Assembly: GCA_947498785.1 (NCBI GenBank)
Contig: CANMLS010000015.1
Coordinates: 47,193 to 111,192, forward strand
Source of the DNA: an uncultured Aquimarina sp.
Lineage (GTDB): Bacteria > Bacteroidota > Bacteroidia > Flavobacteriales > Flavobacteriaceae
Reading direction: 5' to 3'
DNA length: 64,000 nucleotides
Under the pieces are notes generated by a model. That model worked only from the letters and a program-made list of their open reading frames with translations, did no database searches and was not told where the DNA came from. How positions within the stretch are numbered: the first letter of the stretch is position 1; every line of letters starts with the position of its first letter. Position numbers and translations under genes: made by a program. This document shows, in pieces, positions 44,901 to 53,494 of this stretch.

Positions 44901-46444
44901 TAGATTGGAACAGAAATATATATAGATCACTTATTATCATTTCCTTTATAGGTGTTATTATTTTAACCCTTTTCGGAATCAGTCAAGTACTGTCATATCT
45001 TAATACGGGAGCAGATAGAACTTCTATGTTGCATCTGGCAGTAAGTAAAGAACAGGTATATTTACCTAAATTAAAGTGGAAGGATACAATAAATCCAGCA
45101 CGTCCAATAGAAAAACAAACATTACTTAATATAGAACAGGATTATCTTAATGCATGGTATATACGTAATGCAGCATATCAAACTAATAAAGAAGATGGGA
45201 TAGAGGATTACTATACTAAAAGTGCTCGACAAAATATTTTAAAATCAATAGACTCTAATAAGAAGAAAAATATAGCCATACATAGTACAACAATCCATCA
45301 TAATATAGCATTAGATTTTTACAGTGCAGATGGACAATTGGCCGTGTTATCTGATAAAAATGTGAAAGAATATCAAAGAGTTTATAAAGGTAATAAAGTG
45401 CTGTTAGAGACACAACTACAATCAGATTATCAGATAATGTTAATGTTAGAGGACGGGTTTTGGCGGATACGTCATATTGTAAAAGAAGAAGCTCACCCTA
45501 TAGACACCGTACTTCAAGATAATACCTTAGCCAAGATAGTAGATAATAAGATCTTTATAGAAAACAAAGAATATCAAATCAAAGGAATCAATTATTACCC
45601 GCAAAAAACACCTTGGGATATGTTTGGTGAAGATTTTGATATTGATAGAATTGGTCAAGACTTTGATATTATTAATGATGCAGGCCTAAATACGATACGA
45701 ATTTTTGTGCCTTATGAAGTTTTTGGTAAGGCAAAAGTTAAAGCAGAAAAATTAAAAAAATTAGAACAAGTACTTGATAAAGCTATAGGTAAAAACCTAA
45801 AAGTTATTGTTACATTATTTGATTTTTATGGTGATTATTCTGTGCTGGATTGGACATTAACGCATCGTCATGCAGAACAAATTGTAACCACTTTGGCAGA
45901 ACATGAGGCTATTCTTGCTTGGGATATAAAGAATGAACCTAATCTGGATTTTGATAGCAGAGGTAAAGAAAATGTACTGGCTTGGTTAAAAGAAATGACA
46001 TCTCAGATAAAGCAATTTGATCCAAATCATCTGATTACCATTGGGTGGTCTGATATAGAATCTGCAAACCTGCTGAAAGATGAAGTGGATATAGTATCTT
46101 TTCATTATTATCATGATCTCAATACTTTTGCTGATTGGTATGATACATTACATAAAAACATACGTAAACCTATTGTTTTACAAGAATTTGGATTATCCTC
46201 AAATAAGGGACTTTGGAGTCCGTTTGGTTCTTCAGAAGATAAACAGGCAAAATATCACATGCAATTTCAAGAGATGATTAAACAAGAAAACATGCATTTT
46301 CTTTCTTGGACATTATATGATTTTGAAGAAGTTCCAAGTGCTGTTGTAGGAAAATTACCCTGGAGAAAACATAAACAAAAACACTTTGGGTTTATAGATC
46401 GTAACGGGAATAAGAAGCCTGCTTTTGAGTTTATCAAAAATTAA
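44897..46444 (+). CDS. Membrane-anchored glycoside hydrolase (GH5-like)
   Basis: A 515-residue protein with an N-terminal span (SLIIISFIGVIILTLFGI) and a TIM-barrel hydrolase from about residue 210. GINYYPQKTPWDMFGEDF starts the barrel, AWDIKNEPNLDFD supplies the acid/base Glu, VLQEFGLSS the nucleophile Glu, and SWTLYDFEE closes it. A role in trimming or editing the polysaccharide made by this locus fits the operon. The region 80-200 is an uncharacterised NTF2-like stretch. Confidence 0.82.
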   Translation: MIDWNRNIYRSLIIISFIGVIILTLFGISQVLSYLNTGADRTSMLHLAVSKEQVYLPKLKWKDTINPARPIEKQTLLNIEQDYLNAWYIRNAAYQTNKEDGIEDYYTKSARQNILKSIDSNKKKNIAIHSTTIHHNIALDFYSADGQLAVLSDKNVKEYQRVYKGNKVLLETQLQSDYQIMLMLEDGFWRIRHIVKEEAHPIDTVLQDNTLAKIVDNKIFIENKEYQIKGINYYPQKTPWDMFGEDFDIDRIGQDFDIINDAGLNTIRIFVPYEVFGKAKVKAEKLKKLEQVLDKAIGKNLKVIVTLFDFYGDYSVLDWTLTHRHAEQIVTTLAEHEAILAWDIKNEPNLDFDSRGKENVLAWLKEMTSQIKQFDPNHLITIGWSDIESANLLKDEVDIVSFHYYHDLNTFADWYDTLHKNIRKPIVLQEFGLSSNKGLWSPFGSSEDKQAKYHMQFQEMIKQENMHFLSWTLYDFEEVPSAVVGKLPWRKHKQKHFGFIDRNGNKKPAFEFIKN

Positions 46445-46780
46445 CATAACCAGATGTTAATTTTTAACTCAAAAAGTTAAAGTTTATTCGAGAAAAAGAG
46501 CTGTAAAATACGGTTTTTAAGACTTTTTTAAAGTTTAGTGTTTTCCATTTTCAAGACTTTTTTTATCTAACTTAACTTATCAATAATCAACTAGATGATT
46601 ATTAATTTCTACATCTTAATAATTCTATTATAGTTTTATTTTTACGGCATATCCGTTTGAAAACAAGGGTTTTGTAGTATTCAAAATTGTCTGTCATGGT
46701 TGATGTTTGTTGATTTTTTATTTTTTGAATTTACATATATTCGCACTGTAATTTAAACACAAACTCAAACTTTTTAAATT

Positions 46781-47375
46781 ATGAAAAAATTGCTTTTTTA
46801 TGCCTGTTTAGGTTTTGCTGTCTTAGGCGGGTATACTATGAATTAGAAAATGATAGAGCTGAAGAAACTGAATAACTATTGGTTGCTTCACAAATTAAAT
46901 CTTTAGGTTTAAGTCCAGAAGATATGTATGAAACTAAAATGAATGACCAAAATGGTTTTGTTATAGTAGAGATACTAATCTTACCTTTAGAAGAAATTTT
47001 TCAAAATCTAGTTCTGATATTGCAATTTTTTTCAGAAAGCATACCTAAATACTCAGAGAGGAAGTACTGTTTTAGAACACAGTGCAGGATTTCCAAGTAA
47101 AGGAAGACCAGCTCTCAATAGTGCTAAACTCTCGAGTATTTGGTGATGTTTACTCACCTATAGATGCGCCAACAATTGTTGCTCATGAGATTGGTTTTCG
47201 TCATATAGACTTTGCAGATCGTTCATATAGTCGTGGTAGAGATTTTGATCCTTAAGGTCGTTTTGAAGCATTTTTTTCAGGAACTCTTAGGAGATCAGAA
47301 GCCAGTTTCTGGATGCTAGCGTGTAGTAATGGTACAGATAGACTATTTACCGCTTCTGATAGGTTAGTATACTAA
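46781..47375 (+). pseudogene. Dead HEIGH-type metalloprotease gene
   Basis: ATG 46781 gives a signal peptide (MKKLLFYACLGFAVLGGYT), then stops. Other frames continue VASQIKSLGLSPEDMYETK, later TIVAHEIGFRHIDFADRSYS (remains of the HExxH zinc site; the usual HEIGHCIGFRH has lost four residues), and FWMLACSNGTDRLFTASDR before TAA 47375. Several frame shifts and stops are present. The family is the Bacteroidota dual-action HEIGH peptidase. The gap before it (46445-46780) holds only a weak TTTAACT/AGTTAAA hairpin near 46460. Confidence 0.75.
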
Positions 47376-47459
47376 ACAAACTAGTATTAGTAAATTTATT
47401 GTCAGAATTTCACTCATGCATACGTGTTTGGGACAAATCGAATTCGGGTTAGTACGTAT

Positions 47460-48677
47460 TTACAAAGATGCTTGCTCGTATGTTTTTTCGACCTTATATT
47501 TTTTTTCTGCTTTTATGGATGTAAACTGTTCTATATACATGTTAGTAATTTTACTCATTGGATAGGCTGTTGCAGCGTTATAATTTGCTTTTTCTAATAC
47601 ATTACGATATATAGGATCCAAGACAATTTTTTCTATAGCATCAGCTAAGCTATCCACGCTTTTGGGGTTAAAAAATTCTCCGCGATATCCTTCATCTTTT
47701 ACCAAAATACTTAGATCGCCCAAATCTGGCATCACTACTGCTTTACCATAGCTTCCTGCTTGATGTAATACTCCAGAACTACCTGTGGTAGAGGTATAAG
47801 GAAATACAACCATGGCACTTTCAGTAAAAATACGAGGGACATCAACTTCTTCGACATAACCTGTGAATCTAAGTTGAGGTACATGAGCATACTTCTCTTT
47901 CATCGACTCTAAATATCCAGGTACATTAGGGTTATCTGTTCCAGCAATTACAATCTCTAAGTCTGCACCTGTTCTTGAACGAATTTTTTCAACAGCTTCG
48001 ATCATAATCTCGACCTTTTTGTAGGTTCCAAATTTTCCAAATGTCATTACTTGTAATGGCCCATCAGGAAGTATGTACTTTGGTTCTTCTGGGAGTTCGA
48101 AGGTTCCATGGGGAATTTGTACGACATTTTCGGCTTTATATTTTTCTTTTAAGATATGTACATATTGATCAATGGTCACAGCAACAATATCGGAAGATAA
48201 AATAAACCGTGTAAGCATGGTTCCGATTCCATTATAGATTTTTTGTAAAACTTTGTTTTTTGTAAATCCAGAACTTTCTAAATCTACTTGTTCCATAATA
48301 TTATGTAATAAAACTATGGTAGGGATTTTTTTCAAAACGCAGCGTTTTGGAAGTAATAACCCAAGTGCAGCGGCTATTTTTTTATCTCCAAATTTCATGA
48401 ACTGAAGGTTAAATAATATAGCATTTGGTTTGGTCTGTTTAATAGCTTTCATTACAGAAAAAATATTACTGTAATTATTAAACCTCCAACATTGCTTGAC
48501 CGTTATGTTACATCCTTTTTCTTCAAAATGTACATCAGCATCTTTTGGAGTAACATCGGTTAATAAGACAATCTCAGAGACTTTTACATGTTGTCTAAAA
48601 TATTTGACAAGGTGATATGCATATTCATTTAGGGTCACTTTACTTGGAGGATAGGCAGTTACAATAGCTAATTTCAT
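47460..48677 (-). CDS. Family 4 (GT-B) glycosyltransferase
   Basis: A 405-residue enzyme. MKLAIVTAYPPSKVTLNEYAYHL opens the N-terminal Rossmann domain (key part AIVTAYPPSKVTLNEYA); the C-terminal domain shows MTFGKFGTYKKVEIMIEA, FTGYVEEVDVPRIFTESAMVVFPY and TGSSGVLHQAGSYGKAVV, the GT4 donor site. It adds a sugar to the polysaccharide repeat unit. A LytTR-like motif lies about 94 bp upstream. Confidence 0.9.
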   Translation of the reverse strand: MKLAIVTAYPPSKVTLNEYAYHLVKYFRQHVKVSEIVLLTDVTPKDADVHFEEKGCNITVKQCWRFNNYSNIFSVMKAIKQTKPNAILFNLQFMKFGDKKIAAALGLLLPKRCVLKKIPTIVLLHNIMEQVDLESSGFTKNKVLQKIYNGIGTMLTRFILSSDIVAVTIDQYVHILKEKYKAENVVQIPHGTFELPEEPKYILPDGPLQVMTFGKFGTYKKVEIMIEAVEKIRSRTGADLEIVIAGTDNPNVPGYLESMKEKYAHVPQLRFTGYVEEVDVPRIFTESAMVVFPYTSTTGSSGVLHQAGSYGKAVVMPDLGDLSILVKDEGYRGEFFNPKSVDSLADAIEKIVLDPIYRNVLEKANYNAATAYPMSKITNMYIEQFTSIKAEKKYKVEKTYEQASL

Positions 48678-48770
48678 CTGTAAATATTTGCGTTATTTTC
48701 TTTGAAATAGACAGAGACGAATTAAAATCGTATAGAAATCTTTTAGGGGTAGTATAGGTTTCAAGATTTT

Positions 48771-48781
48771 AGGACGAATGG
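48771..48781. promoter_or_regulatory. Single LytTR-like half site
   Basis: AGGACGAATGG matches TAGACGAATGG at 9 of 11 positions and has the same orientation to the minus-strand GT4 gene as the other sites. No good second repeat is seen 21 bp away, so support is weaker. Confidence 0.35.
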
Positions 48782-48935
48782 GGTAGTACGTCTTTTTAAT
48801 TTAATTAAGATACAATTTATAATAACCCTTCTAAAAAAACAACTGAAACCTCAGAATTATAGGCGTTTATAGTGTTTTTTTGACAAAAAGTTTTTGTCAT
48901 ATCTAATTATTAGTAATCTTCTTTAGAAATATGAT

Positions 48936-49120
48936 TTAGTTTGTTTTTTTGAAAGCATTGGTTACTATTTTGTTTTCTTTACCGAGTACAAAGAATATTT
49001 TACTTCTTCGTAATGATCTAATGAATAGTTAAAATGATCTTTTACTTTTTCGATATTTTCTAAGGTGAGGTTTCCTATGATTTCAAATTTTCTGAATGAA
49101 TTTATAATGTGTAGTTTCAT
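48936..49120 (-). pseudogene. STAS-domain gene copy with internal deletion
   Basis: ATG 49120 reads MKLHIINSFRKFEIIGNLTL...DHFNYSLDHYEEV, which aligns by eye with the first half of the intact STAS gene just upstream. The next frame then reads KIFFVLGKENKIVTNAFKKTN, matching that gene's end (KIFFIIGKGNKEVSNAF). The middle (the phospho-Ser loop region) is deleted and the join is out of frame. The in-frame 51-residue product stops at 48965. Confidence 0.65.
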
Positions 49121-49147
49121 GATAATAGTACTCTGTAGAGCTACATT

Positions 49148-49444
49148 TTATACAAAGTCATTTCTTAAGATGTAGTTTACGTTGCCAAAAGCATTACTTA
49201 CCTCCTTGTTACCTTTTCCTATGATGAAAAATATTTTATTGTTTTTCATAGCATTCCTAAATAATTTTGTCAATACGGTAACACCAAAGGCATCAATTTT
49301 TTTAACTTTATCGATACATAATATAACTTTGTCACCATTGGATAGTAGCTTCTCGAAATGATGTTGAAGAGATTGGGTGTTTTCTGCTACAATACTTCCT
49401 TTGATTTCAAAAATCCCTTGGTTTTTAGTAATTAACAAAGTCAT
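49148..49444 (-). CDS. STAS-domain protein (anti-sigma antagonist-like)
   Basis: A 98-residue protein covering one STAS domain: FEIKGSIVAENTQSLQHHFEKLL, VILCIDKVKKIDAFGVTVLTKLF. The usual phosphorylated Ser in D-S/T-x-G is here D-A-F-G, so switching by phosphorylation is doubtful. It sits between the flippase and GT4 genes; STAS proteins are known beside polysaccharide loci in Bacteroidota. The partner is unknown. Confidence 0.8.
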   Translation of the reverse strand: MTLLITKNQGIFEIKGSIVAENTQSLQHHFEKLLSNGDKVILCIDKVKKIDAFGVTVLTKLFRNAMKNNKIFFIIGKGNKEVSNAFGNVNYILRNDFV

Positions 49445-49512
49445 AACGTATTGTTTTATAAGTTGTTATTGTTTTAAAGATCGATTAATCTTTTCTAAAT
49501 ATTTGCGCAAAA

Positions 49513-49544
49513 CCGTTGGGTTGCAGATATTGTTCGGTGAAAAG
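49513..49544. promoter_or_regulatory. Weak LytTR-like direct repeat before STAS gene
   Basis: TCGGTGAAAAG (49534-49544) resembles TCGGTGAATCT at 40472, and CCGTTGGGTTG (49513-49523) lies exactly 21 bp before it. The distance to the ATG (69 bp) equals that at the better sites (64 and 67). The match is poor, so this is tentative. Confidence 0.2.
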
Positions 49545-49553
49545 GTTTAATCG

Positions 49554-50807
49554 CTAGTTGAGCTCTTTATTAGATAATTTATTGTAGCTTATAAAAAAGA
49601 ATAATTGAAATGTGAGAAGAATAGCCATAGCTATTATTTGCATGATAACGACTTCTGATAATGTATTGTGAAAGAATATGATCAATACTACTTGAGAAAT
49701 TCCTAGTAAAGCCGATAATACTACAGGAATATATTGATCTAAGGATAAGAAGTAATATGCAAAAATATTGGAAATAGCAAAAAGAGAGGTTGCAATAGCA
49801 TATTTCCAAAGTAACGGAGCAATACTTATATATTCTGGTCCAAACATTATGTTAATTACAAATTCGGGAAATAAAAAACAACCCAGAACGATTGTTGTAG
49901 AAAGAAGTGTGATATAAAATATATATTTAAATAATATTGGAGCATGGGATTCTCCATCTTTTTGTTTTTGTACAACTTTGGGTAATAACAGCATCACAAA
50001 CATCCAGGCAACAAAGTATACAACCCTACCGATAAGAGCTAACGAGGCATATAATCCAGCTTCATAAGTCTCAAAATAATGTTTGACCATCAAAATATCA
50101 CTATTATTAATGATGATTTGAGTAAATTCATAAAACGCTGTTAGTATGAAAAATTTGGTAATATATTTTGATTCAGGTCTAGGTAATTTATATTTTTTTG
50201 TAATTTTTATATCTCGCGAACGAAAAGGGATTAAACCAAATAAAAAGGAAACAGCTATGCCTAATGCTATCAAAACAGAAGATTGAAAAGTAACCGTATA
50301 AATTAAGATAAGAGTAATAGTTAATCTGCTTATCATTTCTCCCTGATAGGTAAGGGCAAGGCTATCAAATTTTTTACTTCCCTGAAAAACACCTCGATTT
50401 ACACTCATTATAAAATAAATAGGAATACCGATTCCAAAGAGGATAAACATGGTTGAAGATTGAGTATTAAAAACCAACTGAAGTTGTTTTGAAAAAACAA
50501 TCATCAGAATTCCAAAAATAACCCCAGTAATACTTGAGTATTTATAAGTAATATTAATGAAACTTTTGAATATATCTTTTTCAAAAATTACAGAAAATTT
50601 TGCAGTTGATAATTGAAATGTCATTGCCACAAATGATAGTACCAAAAGGAAAGTAATTAATAATGCAGCATCTGCAAATTCTTCTGGTCCTAATATTCTG
50701 CCTAAAAGTAGATTGTAGAGATAATTTCCTCCATTAACAATGATAACGCTGACCATAAATTTTTGTTCTGCGCTTAGTTTTTTTAAAAGACTCTTATTTA
50801 TAACCAT
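49554..50807 (-). CDS. Wzx-like polysaccharide flippase
   Basis: A 417-residue protein with about twelve membrane spans. NYLYNLLLGRILGPEEFADAAL near the N terminus is the polysaccharide-biosynthesis/MATE-like signature, and GIPIYFIMSVNRGVFQGSKKFD is typical of O-antigen exporters. It would flip lipid-linked repeat units. It is divergent from the TPR outer-membrane gene and upstream of STAS and GT4 on the same strand. Confidence 0.88.
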   Translation of the reverse strand: MVINKSLLKKLSAEQKFMVSVIIVNGGNYLYNLLLGRILGPEEFADAALLITFLLVLSFVAMTFQLSTAKFSVIFEKDIFKSFINITYKYSSITGVIFGILMIVFSKQLQLVFNTQSSTMFILFGIGIPIYFIMSVNRGVFQGSKKFDSLALTYQGEMISRLTITLILIYTVTFQSSVLIALGIAVSFLFGLIPFRSRDIKITKKYKLPRPESKYITKFFILTAFYEFTQIIINNSDILMVKHYFETYEAGLYASLALIGRVVYFVAWMFVMLLLPKVVQKQKDGESHAPILFKYIFYITLLSTTIVLGCFLFPEFVINIMFGPEYISIAPLLWKYAIATSLFAISNIFAYYFLSLDQYIPVVLSALLGISQVVLIIFFHNTLSEVVIMQIIAMAILLTFQLFFFISYNKLSNKELN

Positions 50808-51030
50808 TAATTACTATTGGGCTTTATTCTTTCGAATTTTATAGATGTTAATAAAGATACTTTCTTTTTTAAGAAATTACTACACCTTATAAAATATAAG
50901 GCATAGTAATTTTTGATGATTATTTTATTAAGAAACTCCCCTCATATTTTTTCTTAAAGTTATCTCCTCTTATAATGTATTTGTACACTTCCTGTCTTAG
51001 TTTTTTATGTTAAATAAAGGGGGTTTTCCT

Positions 51031-51093
51031 CTCAATTTTAAGAAGATTGCTTAATAGTATGTTAAAATCAAAATATTTTCTCTTAAAATTGAG
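51031..51093. repeat. 13-bp inverted repeat in divergent promoter region
   Basis: CTCAATTTTAAGA (51031-51043) and TCTTAAAATTGAG (51081-51093) are perfect complements, 37 bp apart. The position between divergent flippase and TPR genes suggests an operator or paired half-sites, one for each promoter. The rest of the 390-bp gap shows nothing else. Confidence 0.5.
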
Positions 51094-51195
51094 GCTGAAT
51101 AAAATATATTTTTTGCAAAACTTATTGAGTTTTTACACGCTATCTTTTTAGTTATTCTTACTTTAACAATAGTTAACCAACTCTTAAACAAAATA

Positions 51196-53274
51196 ATGCA
51201 CATAAAGCGATTTTTTTTTAGCTTCCTTTTTTTGGTATCATTTTCATCTTTGTTTGCTCAAAACATGCAAGAAGGTTTTAAGTATCTCGAAACAGGTAAA
51301 TATGTTAATGCCAAAACTTTTTTTGAAGACATTCTAAAACAATATCCTCAAAACAAGACTGCTCGTTTATGTTACGGAAGGGCAGTAGGGCTTTTGGGAG
51401 AATCTAAAGAAGCAATATCAATTTTTATAGCATTATTGAAAGAATATCCAAATGATTTTGAGATCAAATTAAATTATGCAGAATCTTTACTCTGGGATAG
51501 TCAATTTACTAATGCAGAAAACTTCTATGAAAAATTAACTCAAGAAGATGATACAAGTTTTCCCGCAGTGTTAGGATATGCTAATACACTTTCTAATCTT
51601 AAAAAATATGAGAGAGCACTGATATTGGTCAATAAAGCATTACAATTACAGAAAGGTAATGCAAATGCGTTGCTATCTAGAAAATATGTTCGTCTGGGAT
51701 ATGCTAATACACTAGCTCAGGACAAAAAATATGATGAGGCACTACAACTATTGGATCAAAACCTGATTGATTTCCCTAATGATAAAGATACACAGCTAAA
51801 TAAAGCAAATATTTACCTGATCACTAATAAACTTGAAAAAGCAGAAAATATATATAAAGCTATAGCTGTAAGTAATAAAGATAATATCATATCCTTAAAT
51901 GGTCTTGCTTTGGTAGCACATAAGAATAATAAAGAAAAAAAGGCACTGTTAATAGCTAGTCAGTCAAAAAACAAAGCAGAAAACTTTAAGACCGATGATA
52001 AAATACTCTACCTATCTGCAATAGAACGATATATACAAGCACTATTATGGAATAGAAAGTTTAAGAATGCTAAAGAAAATATAGATCAATTACAATTATT
52101 ATATCCTGATCATTCTAGAGTATTGGCATTATATGCAACTTATGGTATGTATACGAGTCGTTTTAAAACCAGTCTCCAAAACTACAATACGATTTTAGAA
52201 AAAGAATTAGGCTCTTTTGATGGTAATTTAGGTATTGCAAATGCATATAGAGCTGTTGGTGATGATATCAAATCATATACGTATGCTTTTAAAACCTTAG
52301 CATATTACCCAAAACAACCAGATGCAGAAAAATTGATCAGAACATTAAAGAAATCTCATACTCCTTTTATAGAAGAGAAAACGGCCTATACTTTTGATAA
52401 TGGAGACAATGAAGCAGTAAGTACTACTTTAAAAGTAGAAGTTCCTTTATCAACCAAATTTAAAACAGAAGCACAATATGATTATAGGACAACAAAAAAT
52501 ACGGTCACCAGAAATGAAGCGACTTCGAATGATTTTTGGTTAGGAACTCTCTATAAATTTAACGGCAATATTTCTTTTCAATCTAAGGTAGGAATAACGA
52601 ATGCAGATGGGTTTACTACTGATTATACAGAATTGGTTGCAGAGGCAGTATTAAAAACAAAACCTTTTAGATTACAGAACCTGGATATTGGGTATAAGAG
52701 AGAATTGCAAAATTTTAATGCAGATTTATTAAATAGAGAGATTGTAATGAATAATTACATTCTTAATTATAATCTGGGGACCAATTTTAATTTAGGTTGG
52801 TATACTCAATATATTTACACTTCGCAGACAGATGATAATACAAGAAATTTACTATTTACATCTTTATATTACTCTATTTTGCAAAGACCAGTACTAAAAG
52901 CAGGGATCAATTATCAGTATATCACTTTTAAAAATCAGGTGCCTACTATTTATTTTAGCCCTGATCAATTTAATTTGGGAGAAATGTTTCTAGAAGTTGT
53001 TAGTGATTCGCAGAAGAATTGGTATTATAGCGCTAGTGCAGCCTTTGGTCAACAGTTTGTAGAAGATGACCCAGCATCCTCTACTTTTAGAGCGGAAGGA
53101 AAATTTGGGCATCAGTTTTCTCAGCGGTTTGATGCTAATATCTATGGTAAATATAGTAACATTGCTTCTGCAACAGCTGCTGGTTTTAAATTTGTAGAAC
53201 TTGGTTTTAGACTAAAATGGTATTTTATGAAAAACCCTGTTTTTAATAAAAGAATTATGAAGCTAAAAAAATAA
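51196..53274 (+). CDS. TPR protein with YaiO-type outer-membrane beta-barrel
   Basis: A 692-residue protein. Signal peptide to FAQ (residue 21), then TPR repeats (about 25-390; NAKTFFEDILKQYPQNKTARL and similar), then a barrel of the YaiO family (about 400-692; KFKTEAQYDYRTTKNTV, KFVELGFRLKWYFMK). TPR plus barrel is the layout of polysaccharide export porins. In this locus it is the likely outer-membrane exit. Confidence 0.82.
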   Translation: MHIKRFFFSFLFLVSFSSLFAQNMQEGFKYLETGKYVNAKTFFEDILKQYPQNKTARLCYGRAVGLLGESKEAISIFIALLKEYPNDFEIKLNYAESLLWDSQFTNAENFYEKLTQEDDTSFPAVLGYANTLSNLKKYERALILVNKALQLQKGNANALLSRKYVRLGYANTLAQDKKYDEALQLLDQNLIDFPNDKDTQLNKANIYLITNKLEKAENIYKAIAVSNKDNIISLNGLALVAHKNNKEKKALLIASQSKNKAENFKTDDKILYLSAIERYIQALLWNRKFKNAKENIDQLQLLYPDHSRVLALYATYGMYTSRFKTSLQNYNTILEKELGSFDGNLGIANAYRAVGDDIKSYTYAFKTLAYYPKQPDAEKLIRTLKKSHTPFIEEKTAYTFDNGDNEAVSTTLKVEVPLSTKFKTEAQYDYRTTKNTVTRNEATSNDFWLGTLYKFNGNISFQSKVGITNADGFTTDYTELVAEAVLKTKPFRLQNLDIGYKRELQNFNADLLNREIVMNNYILNYNLGTNFNLGWYTQYIYTSQTDDNTRNLLFTSLYYSILQRPVLKAGINYQYITFKNQVPTIYFSPDQFNLGEMFLEVVSDSQKNWYYSASAAFGQQFVEDDPASSTFRAEGKFGHQFSQRFDANIYGKYSNIASATAAGFKFVELGFRLKWYFMKNPVFNKRIMKLKK

Positions 53275-53333
53275 CGAGAATAATCATAAGACTATTCTCG
53301 CTATTACCCAAATCTGAAACCAACCTGAATTTA

Positions 53334-53491
53334 TACCAGTTATATTTTGAATTTGCTGTAAAAGAAAATCAGCTATTTTTTGTTTATGTGAAGAATAAAA
53401 ATTTAGCATAGCCATAGCTACGGTCAATTTTTATCCTGATGGATGAACGAAAAAAGTATTTTATTACAGTAAATTCAAAGTGTAAATGGTA
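53334..53491. repeat. MITE-like element with terminal inverted repeats
   Basis: TACCA at 53334 and TGGTA at 53487-53491 bound the element. Inside them, TTTGAATTTgCTGTAA on the left mirrors TTACAGTAAATTCAAA on the right, giving imperfect terminal repeats of about 35 bp. A central hairpin ATAAAAATT/AATTTTTAT encloses TAGC/GCTA. No ORF. A partial copy of one end is at 63511-63548. Confidence 0.65.
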
Positions 53492-53494
53492 TTA

